DNA of 24,542 nt. Source: a virus. The notes beneath the pieces were generated by a model that worked only from the letters and a program-made list of their open reading frames with translations, did not search any database and was not told the origin of the DNA. Each line of letters begins with the position of its first letter. Position 1 is the stretch's first letter. The position numbers and the translations under genes were made by a program. The DNA lies in the IMG/VR virus record IMGVR_UViG_3300028796_000003, positions 1 through 24,542 of that record; one strand, given 5' to 3'. Shown here piece by piece: positions 18,434 through 24,542 of this stretch.

Positions 18434-18609
18434 GCATCGTCGTCACCCACATCGCTGATATTCAGGTGATTTTAGTGGCAAGGACCCCACTGATCGGCGA
18501 ATTAGTAGAGCAATGTGCTCTAGGGCAGATAAGCTTCGACGAACTTTGCAAGCGAGTTGCCGCTATGGGCTACAAGACCACATCACTGTACGAAATGGTA
18601 GCTCGATGA
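18430..18609 (+). CDS. 59-aa early protein
   Basis: From ATG 18430 this encodes MSIVVTHIADIQVILVARTP, LIGELVEQCALGQISFDELC, KRVAAMGYKTTSLYEMVAR. The first strand pair (VVTHI, IQVILVA) is followed by two helices. The part 'L...C..G.ISF.EL..RVA..GY.T.SLYEMV' resembles short domains found at the ends of phage regulators, but no family is assigned. It is coupled to both neighbours by ATGA overlaps (18430-18433 and 18606-18609). GGAGCAATCGAAC lies upstream as a possible SD site. Confidence 0.72.
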   Translation: MSIVVTHIADIQVILVARTPLIGELVEQCALGQISFDELCKRVAAMGYKTTSLYEMVAR

Positions 18610-18788
18610 CTGACGATCAAATCAAGCGCATCGTCATCCTGTTGCCTGTTTACAGTGACGATGCGAATTATGCCTATGAGATCAGGCTCGCACGCGCAGT
18701 GCTCGCCGCTGCGCACAAGACAGAAGTGCGCAGGCGACGCGACGATGACGAGACTAGCGCTTGCGCTTCGCCGCCGCCTTGCGTTTGA
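18606..18788 (+). CDS. 60-aa protein at the convergent end of the early block
   Basis: From ATG 18606 this encodes MTDDQIKRIVILLPVYSDDA, NYAYEIRLARAVLAAAHKTE, VRRRRDDDETSACASPPPCV. The first two thirds form a plausible strand-helix protein. The tail past residue 49 lies on the opposite strand of the 46-aa late gene (overlap 18754-18788) and is low in quality, so the ancestral stop may have been lost. The start overlaps the previous stop (ATGA). No family is known. No terminator is visible between the converging blocks. Confidence 0.62.
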   Translation: MTDDQIKRIVILLPVYSDDANYAYEIRLARAVLAAAHKTEVRRRRDDDETSACASPPPCV

Positions 18789-18894
18789 CCGCGTAGGCAA
18801 TGGCGACGGCTTGCTTCACCGGCTTGCCCGCCTTGATCTCGCTCTTGATGTTCTTCGTGAATGCCTTCTTCGATGTGGACTTCTTCAGCGGCAT
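18754..18894 (-). CDS. 46-aa lysine-rich conserved phage peptide
   Basis: ATG 18894 to TAG 18754 encodes MPLKKSTSKKAFTKNIKSEI, KAGKPVKQAVAIAYAVKRKA, AAKRKR. GGAGG lies 6 nt upstream; an ATG one codon earlier overlaps the previous stop. The plan 'MPLKK..SKK....NI..E...GKP.KQAVAIA...KR' is shared by many tiny phage proteins of unknown function, usually in head gene clusters. I recall the pattern but no function. The lysine-rich ends suggest nucleic-acid binding. It is the last gene of the terminase-side late block and converges on the early genes. Confidence 0.85.
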   Translation of the reverse strand: MPLKKSTSKKAFTKNIKSEIKAGKPVKQAVAIAYAVKRKAAAKRKR

Positions 18895-19097
18895 CATGAA
18901 CCTCCATAGACACGACTGCGATACTTCACACGGTTCTCGCCTGGGCGCTTCACCGGCCTTGCGTGCGCCGCTTCGAGTTGGTCAACCTGTTCGCGCAGTG
19001 TCTTCGCGAGATGACCATCAGAGGCACGCTGTTCTAGCTTCGTCAGCATGTCGCTGAAGTCCGCCGCATCTTCGATTGCACGATTCATCATTTCCAT
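18894..19097 (-). CDS. Small helical late-block protein
   Basis: From ATG 19097 this encodes 67 residues: MEMMNRAIEDAADFSDMLTK, LEQRASDGHLAKTLREQVDQ, LEAAHARPVKRPGENRVKYR, SRVYGGS. Two charged helices are followed by a basic tail with PGENRVKYRSRVYGG. GAGGA overlapping the preceding stop supports this ATG over a TTG 8 codons upstream. No family is recognised. The stop overlaps the start of the 46-aa gene. Confidence 0.72.
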   Translation of the reverse strand: MEMMNRAIEDAADFSDMLTKLEQRASDGHLAKTLREQVDQLEAAHARPVKRPGENRVKYRSRVYGGS

Positions 19098-19098
19098 A

Positions 19099-19416
19099 TC
19101 ATTCCTCGATAACCGGCTCAAGTTCGCCGATCAAATACCATTTGTCTTCCATGACGAACACTTGATAGTGAACGCCACAAAGTAGCTTCGTGAGTTCGTG
19201 CCACAGCATAGTCCCACCTGACAAAACACCTACGACCCTGAATTCTCCGAACTCGTTGACAAGCACCACGTTCTTTCGTGTCTTGCCTTGTATGCTTGCG
19301 AACCGTCGCCCTGTTCCATCGCCATACCGCAGCGTATTCCATTCGTCTTCATCTGGAATGACCTCCTGCAACTTAGCGAGAACATCGGCAACAGCCTTGT
19401 CGAGTGTGTCGCTCAT
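19099..19416 (-). CDS. Late-block protein, unknown function
   Basis: This 105-aa protein begins MSDTLDKAVADVLAKLQEVI and continues PDEDEWNTLRYGDGTGRRFA, SIQGKTRKNVVLVNEFGEFR, VVGVLSGGTMLWHELTKLLC and GVHYQVFVMEDKWYLIGELE. A helix is followed by a long beta sheet, with a repeated strand-turn-strand feel (NVVLVNEFGEFRVVGVL; VHYQVFVMEDKWYLIGEL). No family is recognised. The ATG overlaps the stop of the 47-aa membrane peptide (ATGA at 19413-19416). Confidence 0.75.
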   Translation of the reverse strand: MSDTLDKAVADVLAKLQEVIPDEDEWNTLRYGDGTGRRFASIQGKTRKNVVLVNEFGEFRVVGVLSGGTMLWHELTKLLCGVHYQVFVMEDKWYLIGELEPVIEE

Positions 19417-19556
19417 ATACTGCGCGATGCCAACAGCGACGCCATCCAGCAGGCAAGGCCCGCCGCCATCAGGTTGATGCGTCCTGTCGTCACGCCGAGT
19501 GCGGCAACAACAAACAGCACGAGCGCTGCGATTAAAAAGATAAGGCCAATCGTCAT
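19413..19556 (-). CDS. 47-aa membrane peptide with two hydrophobic segments
   Basis: ATG 19556 to TGA 19413 encodes MTIGLIFLIAALVLFVVAAL, GVTTGRINLMAAGLACWMAS, LLASRSI. Residues 3-22 and about 27-43 are hydrophobic and separated by a short turn (TTGRIN), so a membrane hairpin is likely. AGGAGATACATC is a strong ribosome-binding site. It is coupled to the 105-aa gene. Small two-helix membrane peptides in phages include holin-like proteins, but this one lies among head genes with no lysis gene nearby, so I leave the role open. Confidence 0.8.
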   Translation of the reverse strand: MTIGLIFLIAALVLFVVAALGVTTGRINLMAAGLACWMASLLASRSI

Positions 19557-19572
19557 GATGTATCTCCTTCTA

Positions 19573-20676
19573 CTACAAACCGGCTTTTTTGAACGCTTCG
19601 CTATGCTTCTTACGGAGATCGTTCAATGTCACCTCTTCACCTCTTGCGTTGCGGAGTTCATCGAAGGTCAAGCCCCCTTCGTTGAACAGTTTGGCCCGCT
19701 TCTCACCGAGCACTTGTATTTGTCTTTTCTCTGATTGATTGCCGAGCCATGTCTCATAGTCGGTCTTCGCAGGCACGCTGCCGTCCATACTCGCACGCTC
19801 ACCCGGTTCGAACTCTTCGATGTCGACGCCTAACTCTTTCCATGATTTCGTGAGCATGACATAGGTCGAACGACATTGCCAGTGTAGCCGCCCAGGCCCA
19901 GCACCCCACGGGTATTCATGATCGACCGGCTTGTGATCGAGCGTGTAGAGCTTGTTGTCTCGCACCTGACACTCTGGCGTTGTGCGTGCGTCGAGCGTCG
20001 ACAGCCATTGCAGGTTTCCGAGTATGTCTTCATTCGCTTTCGTCACACGATCTTTCGCGAATTGTGCGGTGTGAGAGAGTGCCGTGCGCGTGATCGCTGC
20101 GACCTCACGCCGTGAGCCTTCGAGCACACCGTCACGATACTTGTTCTCGCGTGTGCCGCGCAAGTCGCGCACGATCTGATCTGTCGTGCGGTTCTGTACG
20201 TAGCCGTCTGCGATGGTCCTGCGAATCAGCCGCGCCTTCGACTCTTCCTGATCCGCCATGAACTCAGAAAGCAATGCACCCTGGAACGGTCGAGACATCG
20301 CGCCCGCATACACCTGATTGATGTCGACGCGTGCGATGTCGATTGACGGCGGCATGTTCTTCGCGAGCATGCCCTCTTGAAATTGCAATTCAACAGCAGT
20401 GAGCCCCTTGATCTCACCGCGCAACACTTCATCGACCGATGCAAAGGCTTCGTGATTCATCACGCGCACACTCTCAAGCATCACCTCTAATCGCTTGATC
20501 GTGAAACGCTCTGGCGTCATGTATTCGAGCTTCTGCACAAGCTCAGAGAACAAGCCCGCATCGGCTCGATTGAGCATGCTGATAAGCCGCCGCACGACGT
20601 TGTCAGAGTACGCACGCAAGTCCACTGCGTGATCTATTTGCGCATCACGTAACGCGGTGTTAACCTTCTGTGCCAC
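19573..20676 (-). CDS. MuF-like minor head (head morphogenesis) protein
   Basis: This 367-aa protein starts with GTG: MAQKVNTALRDAQIDHAVDL. The first half is helical (portal-binding type). The SPP1 gp7/Mu F core is clear: AAITRTALSHTAQFAKDRVT (about 193-212), WLSTLDARTTPECQVRD with TLDARTTPEC at 227-236, and GPGRLHWQCRSTYVML with HWQC at 265-268. These are the standard 'LD.RTC..C' and 'P.H..CR' elements, here with Thr-Thr-Pro and Trp-Gln variants. Such proteins bind the portal and enter the procapsid; some carry C-terminal toxins, but the remaining about 90 residues look like an ordinary helical tail. It follows the portal by 3 nt. Confidence 0.9.
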   Translation of the reverse strand: MAQKVNTALRDAQIDHAVDLRAYSDNVVRRLISMLNRADAGLFSELVQKLEYMTPERFTIKRLEVMLESVRVMNHEAFASVDEVLRGEIKGLTAVELQFQEGMLAKNMPPSIDIARVDINQVYAGAMSRPFQGALLSEFMADQEESKARLIRRTIADGYVQNRTTDQIVRDLRGTRENKYRDGVLEGSRREVAAITRTALSHTAQFAKDRVTKANEDILGNLQWLSTLDARTTPECQVRDNKLYTLDHKPVDHEYPWGAGPGRLHWQCRSTYVMLTKSWKELGVDIEEFEPGERASMDGSVPAKTDYETWLGNQSEKRQIQVLGEKRAKLFNEGGLTFDELRNARGEEVTLNDLRKKHSEAFKKAGL

Positions 20677-20679
20677 GGC

Positions 20680-22341
20680 TTACCGCGCCCGAGCCTTCGC
20701 CCGCCGCTCGTCCTGGGGCTTGATCTGGATCGGCACCGCTGGGGCCTTGCCTGGGGCCGCAGGCGCACCGTTCGCCGCCGACGCTGCCGCCGCCGCTGCT
20801 AGGGCCGGTGGCGTCACGCCTGGGGCACCTGGGACCGCTGGCAGGCCCATCGTCCCGAGCGGTTCTTCTTCTTCAACATCCTTGTCGATGTCTTCGTTAC
20901 TGCGCTCAGTAGCAATAAGGCCAAGACGACGGAAGAAATCGCGCACATCGTTCTTCGCCAGAAGACCGCTTTGCCATGCCTTCGTGAGTTCTGCCATGAG
21001 TTGCGGGTTCGCCTGTAGTCGGACGAAGTCTTGCTGTATCTTAAACGCGTCATCATAGCCTTCTGCCTTCTCTGGCATGTCCATGAACATCGCGCAAAAG
21101 CCTATGGCCCGCTGATATGCTTCGGACACGTTCGACACACACAAGGCCAACACCGATGTCGTCGCCTCTCGATCATTGTCTTCACCTGTCGCGGTCTTGT
21201 TGCCCTTCGTCGCCTCGATCATGCGCGCACCGGCTGCAACCATCTGCGCTTCTTTGTGCTCCATCGCTTCTTTCGCGAGCATGTTGGGCTCAGCCTGTGC
21301 GATGCCGAATTGTGCGCCTTGCGGCAGTAGGATCGGGCTGCGTGAGCCGATATACATCTTCTGTCCGGTGTAGCGTCGCTCGCCGTTGGAGTCGAGCACA
21401 TAAGGGTTCTGCATGAAGTCGCGCCATTGCTCGGTTAGTCCGCTGATCCACGGTTGCACTTGCCCGCAGAAGAAAACGCTGTCTTCGTAATCCGCACTAT
21501 TACGAAAATGGGCCAAGTTAAGCTGCGCCAATCCATAAAGAGGTGACGGATCAATGCTCGCATCATTGTTGTTGCTGCCTATGAACGTGAAGGGAATTTC
21601 AGTGAGCACCTTGCCACGGCTGCGCAATTCGACTGCCTCGATCTGCGTTTCATCACCCGTCGCCATATTCTTGACGACACCCAGCGACACGAGACGCTTC
21701 GTCTTCGCCGCGCCTGTGTCTTCGCGCCATAGGCGCACTTGCACGTTGCCCGCATCGTTGAGCGTGATCTCGCGCCACTGCTTCACGAGCAAGATGCCCC
21801 ACTCGCCATCTTCTTCTTCGGCTTCTTCTTCGAGCACCACCATGCACAACGTCGCCTTGCCATCGACGATGTCGTATCGCCAATTGATGATGCTCTCTGC
21901 GTGATATGCCTTGATGACCGGATGCCCCGATGCCTCTGACCAATCGACAAACAAACCGTGTCGACCGACTGCGAGATTGTTGTTCAATGTCGCTTGCGAC
22001 TGCTGATAGAGTGACACGCCCATCCCATCGCAATCCTTGAGCAAATACTCAAGTTGTGTCGGTAGCTTCGTCACAGGGTCACGATGAAAGGCTAAGCCGA
22101 CAAGCCCTTCGAGCGTGAATTGCGTTGCGGGATACCACACCGCACGCACGCGATAGGCGGCATTGCGCGCTATGTTCTCTACGCTCGCATCAGTGGCATT
22201 GAGTTGCGGCAAATATGTGCCGCTGCGTAATTCATTGTCGCCGGACACGACATCACGCACGACAGACCAACGCTCTTTGATTGCTTCGGGAACGCGATTG
22301 AATGAGACATCAGCAACGATGCCGGTTGTGAGTGATGCCAT
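20680..22341 (-). CDS. Portal protein (DUF4055 type)
   Basis: From ATG 22341 this encodes 553 residues: MASLTTGIVADVSFNRVPEA. The N-terminal RWSVVRDVVSGDNELRSGTY, LPQLNATDAS and RAVWYPATQFTLEGLVGLAF stretches, then LLKDCDGMGVSLYQQSQATL and NNNLAVGRHGLFVDWSEASG, are the recognisable DUF4055 portal pattern. LNLAHFRNSADYEDSVFFCG and QPWISGLTEQW follow. A Pro/Ala-rich disordered C-terminus (after about 505) is GC-richer than the rest. The portal forms the 12-subunit ring at one vertex through which DNA is pumped. I rejected a start 14 codons upstream because it lies inside the preceding gene and lacks a site. Confidence 0.9.
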   Translation of the reverse strand: MASLTTGIVADVSFNRVPEAIKERWSVVRDVVSGDNELRSGTYLPQLNATDASVENIARNAAYRVRAVWYPATQFTLEGLVGLAFHRDPVTKLPTQLEYLLKDCDGMGVSLYQQSQATLNNNLAVGRHGLFVDWSEASGHPVIKAYHAESIINWRYDIVDGKATLCMVVLEEEAEEEDGEWGILLVKQWREITLNDAGNVQVRLWREDTGAAKTKRLVSLGVVKNMATGDETQIEAVELRSRGKVLTEIPFTFIGSNNNDASIDPSPLYGLAQLNLAHFRNSADYEDSVFFCGQVQPWISGLTEQWRDFMQNPYVLDSNGERRYTGQKMYIGSRSPILLPQGAQFGIAQAEPNMLAKEAMEHKEAQMVAAGARMIEATKGNKTATGEDNDREATTSVLALCVSNVSEAYQRAIGFCAMFMDMPEKAEGYDDAFKIQQDFVRLQANPQLMAELTKAWQSGLLAKNDVRDFFRRLGLIATERSNEDIDKDVEEEEPLGTMGLPAVPGAPGVTPPALAAAAAASAANGAPAAPGKAPAVPIQIKPQDERRAKARAR

Positions 22342-22345
22342 GATG

Positions 22346-22555
22346 TCAGCCCTTGCTCTTCGACAGCCAACGTGTGAGCGCACCGCGCAGCCCGCCGATC
22401 ATCTCTTGCTGCTGATCGTCCGCTGTGAGCGTGCCTGTGATGCGCTGCGTGAGCACATCGCGCCACTCAGGACGCCCGCCCCACTCGCCCGCGTGTACGC
22501 TCTCCATGAACTCTTTGCACTCGGACAATAACGCTCGTTGATCGGCTGATAGCAT
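22346..22555 (-). CDS. Small protein between terminase and portal
   Basis: This 69-aa protein begins MLSADQRALLSECKEFMESV, followed by HAGEWGGRPEWRDVLTQRIT, GTLTADDQQQEMIGGLRGAL, TRWLSKSKG. It is charged and helical, with a Trp-rich GEWGGRPEW turn. AAGGAGAAAGCT before ATG 22555 is a strong site. No family is recognised. Its TGA ends 4 nt before the portal ATG, so it is part of the packaging/portal operon. Confidence 0.75.
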   Translation of the reverse strand: MLSADQRALLSECKEFMESVHAGEWGGRPEWRDVLTQRITGTLTADDQQQEMIGGLRGALTRWLSKSKG

Positions 22556-22566
22556 AGCTTTCTCCT

Positions 22567-24024
22567 TTAACCGTTGGTGCTGAATCCCATGTTGATCGTC
22601 ATCGCGTCGCTCGCTGTCTTCAACAGGCGATAGCCCGCTTCGTCTGCGACGTGATCTTCTGCATCAGTGTCGATGTCGTCCGGATCACGCTCAAGACGCG
22701 GCAACACAGGTATCGTTCGTGCGAAATGCGGGCACGTGTTGAAAATGAACAAGCCTGCGTCTTCCATGCGCGGCTTGAGTGACGCTGCGAGTCGACCGCG
22801 CATCAGTGCCCATCGACGTTTGCGCGAGCCCGGTGTCTTGTCGGCCTTCGTCCAATACACGCCGAGCGCTGCCTGTTGCTTCGCAGGACTGTCGCCGTTG
22901 ATCTCGTCGAAGATGCTGCTGTCCGCAGGCCCAGGCGCACACCGCATGTGCATGCCCCACTCTTTCTGTCGTTCGATGATGCCTTGCCCGATGGTCCGAT
23001 CTGACAGCCGCATGCCCTGATTAGGCTTGCCGTTCCACCCGTACCATTCATGCACGCGAAACAGTGTGCCACGCGGGAATGACCAACGCTTGCCCGTTGC
23101 GAGATAGCACTCGGTGCCGTCGCTCTCTGCCCACCATCCAACAGAGAAGGGCTTACTCGATCCCCAATCGAATGCACGATCAATCATCCATGATGGCGGA
23201 ATAGCGAAGGGCTCGATGATGTGAATGTCACGACGCCACACATCATCGAACATGCCACCGGCAACGATGTCCCAATCGCCTTCGAGCATCGCACGCACGA
23301 GCGCAGGCGAGCCCAGGCCCGCGAGCCTTGCCCTATACATCGGATCGGCCTTGAGAAGAGCGGGATTGTCTGCGAGCTTCGCCGGTATGAATGCGCGCCG
23401 CATGCCCCCATCTTCTTCTTCCATCTGCCTGATTGCGAACGGTGCGACGTTGTCTATGAAAGAAGCCTTGACCCAATTGTGACCGATGCCGCCTGGGTTG
23501 CCACTGACCACAACACGCGGGAACAACTCTGCATACTCAGGCGGGACAACGATGCCCACCATGCGCACGCGTCCGCGTAGATAGGTATACATCGGCTCGG
23601 TCCAGTGTGTAATCTCGTCGATTAATAGAACGTGTATCTCTGCGCCTTGATAGTTATAGACGTTGTGCTCGTATTGGCAGTGACACAGATGAATAACCGA
23701 GCCGTTATAGAAACGTATCAAGCCCTCTTGATAGTTGATCTTCACCCATCGAAAAAGAATCCACCCAGCAAGCAAAAGAGGGAACGATGTCGGTCCCTCC
23801 ATGTGGTTTTTGTGCAAGTCTGGAAACGTGCGACGGAATATGTAGACCTGAAGCCCAGGTATCAACACACACCACGCAATCGCCGCGACGCGTAACAAGT
23901 AACTCTTGCCGCCGCCCGCCGCACCGCCATAGAGAAGCTCAGTCGCCTTCGATAAGAACGCGAGCCCTTGCTTGTACTGCAATCGCAGAATCGAGCCGAG
24001 ATCAGGACTCGGGTTCTGACTCAC
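22567..24024 (-). CDS. terL: Large terminase subunit (packaging ATPase/nuclease)
   Basis: This 485-aa protein starts with GTG at 24024 (GAGGG site); no ATG lies before the ATPase core. YGGAAGGGKSY (residues 32-42) is Walker A and IHVLLIDEITHW (130-141) is Walker B with the catalytic Glu. VVSGNPGG is motif III, the coupling motif. The C-terminal nuclease has MIDRAFDWGSSKPFSVGWW (first Asp), DSSIFDEI and a late acidic DPDDIDTDAEDHVADEAGYR stretch. All expected elements are present, so it should be active. It drives DNA into the procapsid and cuts the concatemer. It overlaps the small subunit gene by 23 nt. Confidence 0.96.
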   Translation of the reverse strand: MSQNPSPDLGSILRLQYKQGLAFLSKATELLYGGAAGGGKSYLLRVAAIAWCVLIPGLQVYIFRRTFPDLHKNHMEGPTSFPLLLAGWILFRWVKINYQEGLIRFYNGSVIHLCHCQYEHNVYNYQGAEIHVLLIDEITHWTEPMYTYLRGRVRMVGIVVPPEYAELFPRVVVSGNPGGIGHNWVKASFIDNVAPFAIRQMEEEDGGMRRAFIPAKLADNPALLKADPMYRARLAGLGSPALVRAMLEGDWDIVAGGMFDDVWRRDIHIIEPFAIPPSWMIDRAFDWGSSKPFSVGWWAESDGTECYLATGKRWSFPRGTLFRVHEWYGWNGKPNQGMRLSDRTIGQGIIERQKEWGMHMRCAPGPADSSIFDEINGDSPAKQQAALGVYWTKADKTPGSRKRRWALMRGRLAASLKPRMEDAGLFIFNTCPHFARTIPVLPRLERDPDDIDTDAEDHVADEAGYRLLKTASDAMTINMGFSTNG

Positions 24025-24427
24025 CGGGCTTGCCCTCGATGGTCACGCGCAACACCGGAGGGGCAAGAGGCTGTCCGCCTGGGCCTGTGACCTCTGTTCG
24101 CGTGAGTTTGGGGGCAACGTACTCGGCGAGCCTGCCCAGGAGGTCTACAGCCCGCGCAGGGTCCGCCGCGATAGGGTGCCGCACGACATCGCGCCCGCCT
24201 TCGGGTCGATCCAGATATTCACCCGGCACACCGTGAGCGACACGATCAAGCCACACCTTCACGTTGTCGGCGTTTTCGTCGATCAAGTCTTGAACAATGC
24301 TCTTGAACTCGCGAGTCACTTTGTTTTGCACACCCTTCTTCCGGCCCGAGTTCTCGGGTTTGTGTCCGCGAAAGTTCCACCCTTGCGAGCGGTCTTCGTC
24401 TTCGGGTTGTTCTGTTTCATCACTCAT
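24002..24427 (-). CDS. Small terminase subunit-like protein (DUF5681 type)
   Basis: This 141-aa protein begins MSDETEQPEDEDRSQGWNFR. GHKPENSGRKKGVQNKVTRE (residues 21-40) is the usual 'G.KP..SGRKKG..NK.T.E' opening of DUF5681-like proteins encoded before large terminases. A helix FKSIVQDLIDENADNVKVWL and an oligomer-type helix PARAVDLLGRLAEYVAPKLT follow, with a flexible tail TGPGGQPLAPPVL. Such proteins recognise the packaging site and feed DNA to the motor. The ATG has no strong SD. A promoter lies 45 nt upstream. Confidence 0.85.
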   Translation of the reverse strand: MSDETEQPEDEDRSQGWNFRGHKPENSGRKKGVQNKVTREFKSIVQDLIDENADNVKVWLDRVAHGVPGEYLDRPEGGRDVVRHPIAADPARAVDLLGRLAEYVAPKLTRTEVTGPGGQPLAPPVLRVTIEGKPGESEPES

Positions 24428-24498
24428 GATTCGCTGTAAGTCGCTGTTTCAGCGTAGGCAACACCGACAGAAGTATACGACGCATCGACGATTGTCAA
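24428..24498 (-). promoter_or_regulatory. Putative late promoter and hairpin leader of the packaging genes
   Basis: On the minus strand TTGACA (24498-24493), a 15-bp spacer and TATACT (24477-24472) form a strong but short-spaced sigma-70-type promoter. Between it and the terminase start lie CGCTG, AAA, CAGCG (24442-24454), an inverted repeat, and a further CAGCG copy at about 24433-24437. The repeated CAGCG boxes ahead of the small terminase could be a binding site for the terminase or a regulator. The control style differs from the early cassettes. Confidence 0.65.
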
Positions 24499-24542
24499 GC
24501 GAGCAACACCGGAGATCGACACAACTCAGCCCATCCTTAAAG

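Noticed and set aside
18674-18913. 79-codon minus-strand frame at the convergent end
   Set aside because: It is in a different frame from the 46-aa Lys-rich gene, which has the GGAGG site and a family-like sequence; this frame gives repetitive Glu/Gly/His text.
1-24542. tRNA genes, integrase, repressor or lysis genes
   Set aside because: I looked for them and saw no cloverleaf-like sequence, no tyrosine or serine recombinase motif, and no endolysin or spanin pattern in the window.

Overview
The window is part of the genome of a tailed bacteriophage, or a prophage, with a long tail of siphovirus type. It is GC-rich. The head proteins, the frequent AGGAG ribosome-binding sites and the AGAAAG early ribosome-binding sites, which match the 3' end of proteobacterial 16S rRNA, point to a proteobacterial host. 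Family resemblance suggests a beta-proteobacterium of the Burkholderia/Bordetella/Achromobacter kind, but that is inference. No integrase, repressor or lysis cassette lies inside the window, so lifestyle cannot be decided here.

Layout. (1) 24542-18754, minus strand: a strong promoter, then small terminase, large terminase, a small ORF, a portal of the DUF4055 type, a MuF-like minor head protein, a 47-aa membrane peptide, two small ORFs and a 46-aa lysine-rich peptide. (2) 10816-18788, plus strand: about two dozen small early genes, almost all of unknown function. Among them are an HNH-AP2 homing-type endonuclease and a zinc metallopeptidase-like protein with a C-terminal winged-helix-like segment. 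Twelve promoter-leader cassettes fire these genes singly or in short coupled groups. (3) 10609-1, minus strand: a secreted protein, a zinc-ribbon protein, scaffold-like protein, major capsid, head decoration protein, connector and neck proteins, tail terminator, tail tube, a large protein with a GH12-cellulase-like domain, the tail assembly chaperone pair G/GT with a -1 frameshift, and the start of the tape-measure gene, cut by the window edge.

How it works together: regions 1 and 3 are the packaging, head and tail factory, unusually split by 8 kb of oppositely oriented early genes. Late genes use overlapping stops and starts and canonical SD sites. Early genes share a near-identical control module: an A-tract after the previous stop, a palindrome with GCACCGTTA / TAACGGTGC arms, an extended -10 TGCTATAAT, an ACACCAACAGAAAG leader, then ATG. 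The palindrome occupies the -35 to -10 spacer, so one DNA-binding protein could control the whole early set.

Most notable: the repeated palindromic promoter cassettes with geometric variants (a 10-bp insertion, a shifted palindrome), the GH12-like enzyme in the tail module, the metallopeptidase-winged helix protein, a textbook UUCG terminator inside the structural operon, and a G-rich tract at the start of the scaffold gene.
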